In this document: piece by piece, positions 50,737 to 57,045 of the stretch | How positions within the stretch are numbered: position 1 is the first letter of the stretch | Layout: every line of letters starts with the position of its first letter | DNA from: JALOAR01 sp041649415 | GTDB taxonomy: Bacteria > Patescibacteriota > Minisyncoccia > UBA6257 > Colwellbacteraceae | Assembly (NCBI GenBank): GCA_041649415.1 | Contig: JBAZND010000002.1 | Span: forward strand, 124,001 to 188,000 | Direction: 5' to 3' | Length of the DNA stretch: 64,000 nt | Notes under the pieces: generated by a model | The model's input: the letters and a program-made list of their open reading frames with translations, nothing else | Told to the model about the DNA's origin: nothing | Database searches by the model: none | Made by a program: the position numbers and the translations under genes

Positions 50737-51216
50737 TTAAGCGATTTTTGACGCCCTTTCTTTAAACACAAACATTAGAGATCTTATAGGAGACGCTATC
50801 ATACCGACAAGTTGGCCCAAAAGAACATCTTTTGACGGCAGTTGCCCAAGCATGATGACTTCTTCCGCCGGAACAAATCTTTTTCCGTCAATGTCATATC
50901 CGCCGAGAATTTTGGCATTCGCGAATTTATATGCCGGTCCTGCCATGGTAAATATTTCATCGTTTGAAAAAATCGTTCCGACTTGAGAATCAAACGTTTC
51001 GGGATTGAAATCCAATCCGGCTTCGCCAAAGGCGACTCTCAAAAGCTTCTTTTTAATGACCTTGAGCTTCCCTCCTGCGGCGCGGATAGTTTTCCTGAAA
51101 GCGTTCAAATCTCCGGCTTTAACTCCGGTAAAATCTACGAAAACAACGGAATGGCTGTTTTTCAAGTCTCCGACTTCGTTTTCAATTACTTCTTTCTTCT
51201 GATTTTTTGTAAGCAT
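50737..51216 (-). CDS. rplJ: Ribosomal protein uL10
   Basis: 159 residues. LTKNQKKEVIENEVGDLKNS start and FVDFTGVKAGDLNAFRKTIR-like block; binds the L11 rRNA region and anchors L12 dimers through its C-terminal helix. rplK and rplA (L11, L1) are not upstream. A long structured leader with an attenuator precedes it. Confidence 0.97.
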   Translation of the reverse strand: MLTKNQKKEVIENEVGDLKNSHSVVFVDFTGVKAGDLNAFRKTIRAAGGKLKVIKKKLLRVAFGEAGLDFNPETFDSQVGTIFSNDEIFTMAGPAYKFANAKILGGYDIDGKRFVPAEEVIMLGQLPSKDVLLGQLVGMIASPIRSLMFVFKERASKIA

Positions 51217-51371
51217 AGGACGCTTATTTTTACGACCTTTCGCACCGCCTGATTTACGGCTCCGCTGGAATTAAAAAAGCCGCGGAAACCGCAGCAAAAG
51301 AGAATTATATCCTCCGGAGGGCGCCAGTTTGGCATTAGTCCACTTGGGAACCCATCCTTCTGCGGATGCTT
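51217..51371 (-). promoter_or_regulatory. rplJL leader with attenuator (L10-leader type)
   Basis: About 155 nt between the predicted start and the rplJ ATG. It contains a terminator-like hairpin GCTGCGG-TTT-CCGCGGC (51295-51279) followed by six T (51278-51273), and upstream helices (GGCGCCCTCCGG region) that could form the L10-binding fold. L10(L12) is known to bind such leaders and repress its operon; this assignment is by position and structure. Confidence 0.65.
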
Positions 51372-51377
51372 GATATT

Positions 51378-51406
51378 AAGTTAGATAAAAAAGCGGATTC
51401 TGTCAA
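51378..51406 (-). promoter_or_regulatory. rplJL promoter
   Basis: Minus strand TTGACA (51406-51401), 17-bp spacer, TAACTT (51383-51378). It overlaps the last codons of pcm. Confidence 0.75.
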
Positions 51407-52032
51407 TCTGCGATGAGCGGCACAAAAGAAAAGCCCGGGTATTCTTTAACGTCAAATTCAGTTCTGGAAATTTTATCCGCGACAATGAGCCGTCCGGAAA
51501 CGGGCATAACGATGCGGCCGCCGACCGCGAGCGCATTCTTCCACGATTCGGGAACAATATCATATTCGGCGGCGGAAACAATTTTATTAAACACCGGCCA
51601 TTCGGGGTTAATATTCAAAGCGTTTCCGTTTACCGCGATAACGGAGCCGTTTGAAATCAAGCCAAATTTTTCAAGATTTAATTTAGCCGTATCGGCGAGT
51701 TCTTTAACGCGTTCAACCGTTATGACTTTTCCTTCTGGAGCGACCACGGTTGCAAGAAGAGCCGCTTGCCAGCCGGAACCTGTGCCGACATCCAAAATAT
51801 TGTCTCCTTTCTGCGGGTCCAAGAGATTCAAAATAAAAGCGACAGTAAAGGGTTGGGATATGGTTTGATCGTATCCGATGGACAAGGGTCTATCCTCACC
51901 GGCGAATTGTTTTTGAGTTTCGGGTAGAAACTCCGCGCGATCAATTTCCCGAAAAGCTCGTTCTATTTCCGACGACTTTATATATCCTTGTAGAACGAGT
52001 TTATTTATTAAATTTTCGTAACCGCTATTCAC
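51403..52032 (-). CDS. pcm: Protein-L-isoaspartate O-methyltransferase family protein
   Basis: 209 residues. PCMT signatures: DRPLSIGYDQTISQPFTVAF, SAM motif ILDVGTGSGWQAALLA, and AVGGRIVMPVSG. Methylates isoaspartyl damage for repair. Start at the ATG 52032 (MNSGYENLIN). 15 nt after rpmG. Confidence 0.92.
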   Translation of the reverse strand: MNSGYENLINKLVLQGYIKSSEIERAFREIDRAEFLPETQKQFAGEDRPLSIGYDQTISQPFTVAFILNLLDPQKGDNILDVGTGSGWQAALLATVVAPEGKVITVERVKELADTAKLNLEKFGLISNGSVIAVNGNALNINPEWPVFNKIVSAAEYDIVPESWKNALAVGGRIVMPVSGRLIVADKISRTEFDVKEYPGFSFVPLIAD

Positions 52033-52047
52033 GGATGGGCTCGCGCT

Positions 52048-52218
52048 TTATCTGCCCGATTCTTTATGAGTCGTGCGTTTTCGGCAGTGGGCGCAGAATT
52101 TTAAGAGACTAAGTTTCTTCTCGGCCGTTTTCTTGTTTTTGCGGGTGTAATAATTCACCCGTCCGCATTCGGAACATTTGAGTCTGATTAGATTTTCGGA
52201 ATATTTAGACTTAGCCAT
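52048..52218 (-). CDS. rpmG: Ribosomal protein bL33, zinc-binding
   Basis: 56 residues, read directly from the sequence. MAKSKYSENLIRLKCSECGR then NYYTRKNKK and KKLSLLKFCAHCRKRTTHKE: the two CxxC pairs (CSEC, CAHC) and KFC...C...T.H..K pattern identify L33. Too short for a usual open-frame search. Confidence 0.93.
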   Translation of the reverse strand: MAKSKYSENLIRLKCSECGRVNYYTRKNKKTAEKKLSLLKFCAHCRKRTTHKESGR

Positions 52219-52263
52219 GCGAGGTTAAATTTAGCCACAAATCGGTTATTTTGCAAATTATTG

Positions 52264-52335
52264 AGCCAAAGGTGGGAATCGGACCCACGACCTCCTTCTT
52301 ACCAAGAAGGCGTTCTACCACTGAACTACTTTGGC
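52264..52335 (-). tRNA. trnT: tRNA-Thr(GGT)
   Basis: 72 nt: acceptor GCCAAAG/CTTTGGC, D stem GTTC/GAAC, anticodon stem CCTTC/GAAGG around TTGGTAA (GGT), T arm GTGGG-TCCGATT-CCCAC, discriminator T, no CCA. Confidence 0.95.
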
Positions 52336-52382
52336 TAGTTCCGTCATTTTAGCCGTAAATTGGCATACGTGACAAGAATTTG

Positions 52383-52454
52383 AGCCACCTCTCGGATTTG
52401 AACCGAGGACCCACACTTTACAAAAGTGTTGCTCTACCGCTGAGCTAAGGTGGC
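52383..52454 (-). tRNA. trnT: tRNA-Thr(TGT)
   Basis: 72 nt: acceptor GCCACCT/AGGTGGC, D stem GCTC/GAGC, anticodon stem ACACT/AGTGT around TTTGTAA (TGT), T arm CTCGG-TTCAAAT-CCGAG, discriminator T, no CCA. Confidence 0.96.
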
Positions 52455-52461
52455 AGTTTTG

Positions 52462-52544
52462 TGCACAGGGGAGGATTCGAACCTCCGTAGCCCGAAGGCG
52501 ACAGATTTACAGTCTGTTGTAATTGACCGCTCTACCACCTGTGC
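52462..52544 (-). tRNA. trnY: tRNA-Tyr(GTA)
   Basis: 83 nt with a long variable arm (class II). Acceptor GCACAGG/CCTGTGC, anticodon loop CTGTAAA (GTA), T arm GGAGG-TTCGAAT-CCTCC, discriminator A, no CCA. Possible substrate of Tgt. Confidence 0.95.
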
Positions 52545-52674
52545 GAGTTTTGAACGATAACATTTAAGCAGATTTAAGGCTTATAGCCAAGTGTTTTGAT
52601 TTCCTCTCCCGATTCTGCTATTTTGCGGGCAGTAGTATAAACAGTTAAATAAGCTTGAAAAGGAGGCGTTCCAT

Positions 52675-53346
52675 ATGAAGGACGTGTTTTACTTTGAAAA
52701 AATCTGCGAGCGAGAAACTTGGACGAAAATTGTCGAGGCTATTCCCATAGGCTGGGGAGGGATGAGCGGGAGGCTTGTCGCTCCGAAAGAAGCAATTGCC
52801 GCGCGAATGCCGATCGCGGAAAATACGGGCTATCAAGTATACAACGACTATCGTTTCCTCGGAGTGGCTATTGTGGGCGATTTTCCCCGAGACGAAAAAG
52901 GAAGAAGGATTCCCTTCAAAGAAGACCGGATGAAACCGAACTCCGCCGAGATAATGCTCGAAGGGAAATTACCTAACTTTATCGACCTCTGCGGTAACAG
53001 ATTTGGACATTCGGCTTCGAGCGGTTATGTCGATACTTACGTGGAGGCCGAGAAGAAAAGCATTGCCATAAGCTATCTTGCAAAAGGTTACTACGGCAGG
53101 CTTTACTTCGCCGCGCATTATCGTAAAAAGTATTGCCCCGAGGATAATCCGGCAAGATGCAAGATGGTTTTTAACTCGTTTTGCCGTCCCGCTGGCGACC
53201 TAGGAGAGTCCTGGCTTCAGAAAGTGCATATAGAGCTGCGATGGATTCAGGACAACGAAGGTAAGTTAGAAGATATTGCGTCCATTCGCGATAGCTATCG
53301 TCTTCTAGAGCTTCCTGAATGTGAGCCGAAATCGGACGACGAATAA
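52675..53346 (+). CDS. Unknown cytosolic protein with strong ribosome site
   Basis: 223 residues, not recognised. A soluble alpha/beta sequence with many aromatics (WGGMSGR, YNDYRFLG, GYYGRLYFAAHYRKKY), two single cysteines near 155-170, no membrane segment and no known catalytic motif. Shine-Dalgarno AGGAGG (52661-52666) is 8 nt before the ATG. A promoter TTCTGC-17-TATAAA (52613-52641) precedes it and a terminator follows 4 nt after the stop, so it is a stand-alone unit. Confidence 0.7.
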   Translation: MKDVFYFEKICERETWTKIVEAIPIGWGGMSGRLVAPKEAIAARMPIAENTGYQVYNDYRFLGVAIVGDFPRDEKGRRIPFKEDRMKPNSAEIMLEGKLPNFIDLCGNRFGHSASSGYVDTYVEAEKKSIAISYLAKGYYGRLYFAAHYRKKYCPEDNPARCKMVFNSFCRPAGDLGESWLQKVHIELRWIQDNEGKLEDIASIRDSYRLLELPECEPKSDDE

Positions 53347-53350
53347 AGAC

Positions 53351-53372
53351 AAGAGCAGTCAAGCTGCTCTTT
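53351..53372 (+). terminator. Terminator after the gene at 52675
   Basis: Stem AAGAGCAG/CTGCTCTT (53351-53358 with 53364-53371), 5-nt loop, T run. Confidence 0.85.
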
Positions 53373-53429
53373 TTGTTAAGTAACTTGACAGATTGGTTAG
53401 AATATGTTTCGCTGAAAGAGTAACTTAAA

Positions 53430-53463
53430 AAGTTTTCAAGTCTGTTGGGTATCCGAAAGGATA
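53430..53463 (+). repeat. 21-bp direct repeat, copy 2, with adjoining GAAA-tetraloop hairpin
   Basis: 53430-53450 repeats 50179-50199 exactly. It is followed by TATCC-GAAA-GGATA (53450-53463), a 5-bp hairpin with a GNRA loop, in the leader of the next gene. Confidence 0.7.
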
Positions 53464-53496
53464 AGTTTCACCCTATGGGCACGAATGGAGGAGACC

Positions 53497-54075
53497 GTGA
53501 ACATCACATTGAAATTCCCCGGAGGGGACACGGACACCGCTTTGATGAATCAACTATTAAGGGAGGGGTTTATCGTTAATTCCGTGAAAGATGCTCTTAT
53601 CGTGAATTTGTTGGTGCCCGAGGAACGTTCCGAGAACTATCTCATCCATAGAGTTCCCGTCTATAGGATTCCCAGGGAAGCAAATAAGGCAATTTTTTGC
53701 ATTGATGTTGAGGAAAAGGGCGGAGGCGAAATAAAAACCGGTGAAGCCACTATCGTATGCGGTCTAAGTGGTAAGAAATTGAGACCATATTACGTGCGTC
53801 GCAGTCCCGTTTCCGCGAATGAGACACATGCCCTTTTCTCCATACGAGCGTCTGTCGTAACTGTTACCGCTTGGCGTCCTGCCGATACCGTTTCCATTGA
53901 TGAGCACCGGATAGTTCGAAAAGGTATTTGTGCATGGATTGAGACGGTGAATCTCTGGCAAGGTCCTTGCAGGGAGCTACCCGAAGCGCTTGGACGGTTT
54001 GAACAGGCGGTGGAGGCGGCAATAGAAAAGGCGTATCATGATAATTGCCGCGAAGTACACTATGCTAACTTTTAA
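53497..54075 (+). CDS. Unknown cytosolic protein with strong ribosome site
   Basis: 192 residues from the GTG at 53497, not recognised. I prefer the GTG because GGAGGAG (53487-53493) lies just before it; an ATG at 53485 would contain that site. Sequence shows repeated short beta strands (NITLKFPGG, ALIVNLLVPE, KAIFCIDVEE, EATIVCGLSG, FSIRASVVTVTAW) and a C-terminal helix, no membrane segment and no known motif. Same strand and style as the gene at 52675; own terminator. Confidence 0.65.
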   Translation: MNITLKFPGGDTDTALMNQLLREGFIVNSVKDALIVNLLVPEERSENYLIHRVPVYRIPREANKAIFCIDVEEKGGGEIKTGEATIVCGLSGKKLRPYYVRRSPVSANETHALFSIRASVVTVTAWRPADTVSIDEHRIVRKGICAWIETVNLWQGPCRELPEALGRFEQAVEAAIEKAYHDNCREVHYANF

Positions 54076-54086
54076 GGCAACTAAAC

Positions 54087-54115
54087 AAAGACCCCTATTC
54101 AAGGGGTCTTTTATT
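54087..54115. terminator. Terminator after the gene at 53497
   Basis: Stem AAAGACCCC/GGGGTCTTT (54087-54095 with 54103-54111), 7-nt loop, T run; may also serve the convergent gene at 54114. Confidence 0.85.
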
Positions 54116-54422
54116 ATGTCGGAATTCCCGTTCCGTTTTTTTTATTCGAGTCTCCGCGGACGTTTTTTAATTTTTCCGTCACGAAATTGTCCGCCTTCAT
54201 AATAACTATTTTAATTTTCCTAAGCGCTTTATGCACAATTAAATTGAGAGAATCGTCTATCTTGTCCAAAGGAATTTTTTTCGCGATTTGCGTCAGTTTT
54301 TCCTTTCTCGGACGATGAACGGTTGTTTCATCCTCAATTCTCGGTAGTGCTCTCGCGAGCAGAAGAATGAGCGCGCCAAGCGCCAAAAAAATTATAGTTT
54401 CCAAAACAAAGCTATATAGCAT
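54114..54422 (-). CDS. Small single-span membrane protein, unknown function
   Basis: 102 residues. One membrane helix at 4-25, then a basic, amphipathic cytoplasmic region (RPRKEKLTQIAKKIPLDKID, KALRKIKIVIMKADNFVTEK). Not recognised. Its start overlaps the end of tsf by 11 bp, so it is co-expressed with rpsB-tsf. Ends next to a terminator. Confidence 0.6.
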   Translation of the reverse strand: MLYSFVLETIIFLALGALILLLARALPRIEDETTVHRPRKEKLTQIAKKIPLDKIDDSLNLIVHKALRKIKIVIMKADNFVTEKLKNVRGDSNKKNGTGIPT

Positions 54423-54855
54423 AGCGGCAGAATTTTTCCACCCGGATATTCTCGCCTACTTTGGCGATAACGCCCTTAATGAGGTTCTCTACAGTAATGC
54501 TTTCGTTTTTAATAAAAGGTTCAGCCATAAGCGCGGGGATATTTTCCGGTTCCATGGCGGCGATTTGCATCGCAATATCGCGCGTGAGCTCTTTAAAATC
54601 ATCCGTTCGGGCAACAAAATCCGTTTCACATCTTATGTCCAAAAGAACGCCGATGCGGTCATTATGAATGTAAGAAAAAATAAGTCCCGCGCCGGTTGTT
54701 CTGTCGGCTTTCTTTTCCGCTTTCACAAGTCCTTTCTCTTGAATGATTTCCACGGCTCTATCTATGTCGCCCAAGGCTTCCTCAAGAGCGCGCTTGGCGT
54801 CCATCACTCCAGCGCCGGTTCTTTCCCTTAAATTTTGAATATCTTCCGCGGTCAT
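54412..54855 (-). CDS. tsf: Elongation factor Ts, short form
   Basis: 147 residues against 196 (Thermus) to 283 (E. coli). UBA-like start (AEDIQNLRERTGAGVMDAKR) and TDFVARTDDFKELTRDIAMQ, the EF-Tu-contacting signature, are present. One core subdomain remains and the dimerisation module is absent. Exchanges GDP on EF-Tu. It follows rpsB by 14 nt. Confidence 0.93.
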   Translation of the reverse strand: MTAEDIQNLRERTGAGVMDAKRALEEALGDIDRAVEIIQEKGLVKAEKKADRTTGAGLIFSYIHNDRIGVLLDIRCETDFVARTDDFKELTRDIAMQIAAMEPENIPALMAEPFIKNESITVENLIKGVIAKVGENIRVEKFCRYAI

Positions 54856-54869
54856 TTTGTAAAATTTTT

Positions 54870-55661
54870 CTAACGAGATTCTTCGGGAACAGATGCAGCA
54901 ATTACCGGTGTCTTTTTAAATGATTCTTTAAGATAATTCATAAGCCATCGGTTACCTTCGCTTAATCTATTATTCGCCGAAATGGGATAATCTACAAGCT
55001 TTGGATCGGCGTCGGTGTTTATAATGGCAACAACTGGAATATTCATCGCGCGCGCTTCTCTCGCCGCTGTTTTGTTCGCTTGAATATCAAGGATAAACAC
55101 CGCTCCGGGAAGAGCCGTCATGTTCGCCATGCCTTCAAAAAGCGATTTCATTTTTTCAATCTTTTTATCAAGCACCACTCTCTCCTTTTTGGTGTATTTA
55201 TTGAGCGCGCCGCTTTCTTTATCCGAGAGGAGTTTGTTGTAATACTTTATCCTGCCTTCAATGGCACGAAAATTGGTGAGGGTTCCTCCGAGCCATCTTT
55301 CGGCCACGTATGGTTCATCAAGCTCTATTCCGAATTCTTTCGCAACTGTCTTGGCAGACGGCGATGTCCCCACAATTATTATCTGCTTGCCAGAGGCAGA
55401 AATTGACTTTAAAAGCTCGGCAGCCGCCTCAAGTTCCTTTATGGTATTTTCCAAATTAATTATCTCGACTCCGCTCCTTGTCGCAAATATGCGAGATTTC
55501 ATTTCCGGATGAGTCTTGCTTTTTGTCAAACCGTATAAGAGGCCGGCTTCGGCCATTTCTTGAAGCAATAAAACCTCTTCCGCCGAAAGACTGGTTTTTT
55601 CTGGAGTTACCGAGGCTTCGGTCTCGGCTAAATCTTTAGTTTCTTCTTGAGTAGTAGTCAT
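54870..55661 (-). CDS. rpsB: Ribosomal protein uS2
   Basis: 263 residues, with an acidic N-terminal extension of about 30 residues before the core. HPEMKSRIFATRSGVEIINL, ERWLGGTLTNF and PVVAIINTDADPKLVDYPI are typical. The usual GVHFGH near the start reads GLLYGLTKSK, a divergent form. Own promoter. Confidence 0.95.
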   Translation of the reverse strand: MTTTQEETKDLAETEASVTPEKTSLSAEEVLLLQEMAEAGLLYGLTKSKTHPEMKSRIFATRSGVEIINLENTIKELEAAAELLKSISASGKQIIIVGTSPSAKTVAKEFGIELDEPYVAERWLGGTLTNFRAIEGRIKYYNKLLSDKESGALNKYTKKERVVLDKKIEKMKSLFEGMANMTALPGAVFILDIQANKTAAREARAMNIPVVAIINTDADPKLVDYPISANNRLSEGNRWLMNYLKESFKKTPVIAASVPEESR

Positions 55662-55674
55662 TCCTAGACGCCAA

Positions 55675-55704
55675 AGTATAAGCTTCTGTAAGCTGTAATG
55701 TCAA
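55675..55704 (-). promoter_or_regulatory. rpsB-tsf promoter
   Basis: Minus strand TTGACA (55704-55699), 18-bp spacer, TATACT (55680-55675); 13 nt before the rpsB ATG. Overlaps the trmD stop. Confidence 0.7.
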
Positions 55705-56348
55705 CGCTTTAAGCTCTTTTTTTCACGCCATTCCTTGATTTTCACATGACTTCCTTGGAGGAGGACTTTTGGGACAGGCCATTTTTTACCTTTTTCGGGA
55801 ACAAAAATTTCGGGCCGCGTATAAGCCGGATGAGAACCCCTGATTGTCTCAAGAGATTCCAATTTGCCTAAAACGCCGGGAATGTGGCGGCTTATGGTTT
55901 CCGTAAGAACCATAGCCGGAAGTTCGCCTCCGGCAAGAACGTAGTCGCCGATGGAAACGGATTCGTCCGCAATGTGTTTTGTTACGCGTTCGTCAACTCC
56001 CTCATACCGGCCGCATATCATTATGATCCGGTCATATTTTAAGAGACTGTTAACCATGCTTTCGTTCAGTTTTTTTCCGCGAGGGGAAAAAAGGATAACC
56101 CGCGTTTTCCCTTTCTCTTTTTTTTTAATTTTTTTTACTGCCTTATAAACCGGTTCTACCTGAATGACCATTCCGGGGCCGCCACCGTATGGATGATCAT
56201 CAACCTTTCTGTGACGTTCGGTTGAAAAATCCCGTAAGTTCCACGTTTTAATCTGAATCAGCTTTCGCTTAATTGCCCGTTTAATGATTGATTCCTTCAG
56301 ATAGGAATCCAAAATATCGGGGAAAATTGTAATAATATCAAACTTCAT
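55701..56348 (-). CDS. trmD: tRNA (guanine37-N1)-methyltransferase
   Basis: 215 residues. SPOUT knot fold: MKFDIITIFPDILDSYLKES start, DDHPYGGGPGMV, and SAM site SIGDYVLAGGELPAMVL. Makes m1G37, preventing frameshifts. The ATG at 56348 is the family start; seven upstream residues are unlike homologues. Confidence 0.96.
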   Translation of the reverse strand: MKFDIITIFPDILDSYLKESIIKRAIKRKLIQIKTWNLRDFSTERHRKVDDHPYGGGPGMVIQVEPVYKAVKKIKKKEKGKTRVILFSPRGKKLNESMVNSLLKYDRIIMICGRYEGVDERVTKHIADESVSIGDYVLAGGELPAMVLTETISRHIPGVLGKLESLETIRGSHPAYTRPEIFVPEKGKKWPVPKVLLQGSHVKIKEWREKKSLKR

Positions 56349-56430
56349 TTGAAAATCGGAGCAACACAACAGAACTCCGCGGCGCGTTAAATGCAGCAGT
56401 CATCAACTGAAGCTAAAAAACGAACTAATA

Positions 56431-56730
56431 TTATGAAGGCGAATCCCCTCCTACAGGAGGTCTTGTCGCGCGTTCTCCTTCGGGTTCTTCAATTTTTAAG
56501 TTAACCCGAGCGTTATTTTTAACTCCTACTATACGGAGAAGCGAACGGATGGCTTTCGCTGTGCTTCCCTCGCGGCCAATGATTTGCCCCATATCTTGGG
56601 GATTAACCTTAAGGGAAAGCAAAACGCCCATTTCGTCTATTTGCCTCGTAACAACAACGTCTTCCGGATGGTCAACAATGGATTTAATGAGAAATTCCAG
56701 GAATTGCTGGTCGGCAGATGATTGGTCCAT
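56431..56730 (-). CDS. khpA: KH-domain RNA-binding protein KhpA (YlqC-like)
   Basis: 99 residues: one KH domain (LEFLIKSIVDHPEDV, DMGQIIGREGSTAKAIRSLL with the GxxG loop GREG), then a short tail. In other bacteria it follows rpsP and affects small RNAs and division. 27 nt after rpsP. Confidence 0.9.
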   Translation of the reverse strand: MDQSSADQQFLEFLIKSIVDHPEDVVVTRQIDEMGVLLSLKVNPQDMGQIIGREGSTAKAIRSLLRIVGVKNNARVNLKIEEPEGERATRPPVGGDSPS

Positions 56731-56757
56731 TCGTGCGGTTTGGTTTTTTGAAAGTTT

Positions 56758-57003
56758 TTACGACCTTTTTTCTTCTATTCCCGATTTCTTGATGTAATCG
56801 GCGGCGGTCTCGGAAGGTTTGGCTCCGTTTCCGAGCCAATGGAAGATTCTTTCTTTTTTCAACTCAAATTTGTTGGCGTGGGGATCAATCCAGCCCAAAT
56901 CTTCGATGAATTTACTCTTAATTTTTGAATGCGCTTCCGCTACCACGACCCTGAAAGACGCATGGCCTTTTTTTCCGATTCGGCGAAGTCTGATAGATAA
57001 CAT
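56758..57003 (-). CDS. rpsP: Ribosomal protein bS16
   Basis: 81 residues. MLSIRLRRIGKKGHASFRVV and IEDLGWIDPHANKFELKKER are diagnostic. First gene of the rpsP-khpA-trmD group, with its own promoter. Confidence 0.97.
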   Translation of the reverse strand: MLSIRLRRIGKKGHASFRVVVAEAHSKIKSKFIEDLGWIDPHANKFELKKERIFHWLGNGAKPSETAADYIKKSGIEEKRS

Positions 57004-57015
57004 AAGTCTTTCGGA

Positions 57016-57044
57016 ATGGTATTAGAAAATGGCTTCTTTGTCAA
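57016..57044 (-). promoter_or_regulatory. rpsP promoter
   Basis: Minus strand TTGACA (57044-57039), 17-bp spacer, TACCAT (57021-57016), 12 nt before the ATG. Lies against the smc stop. Confidence 0.65.
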
Positions 57045-57045
57045 T

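Noticed and set aside
50179..53450. The 21-bp repeats as attL/attR of an integrated element at tRNA-Val
   Set aside because: The repeat is upstream, not at the 3' end, of the tRNA, and the segment between holds core genes and tRNAs with no integrase.
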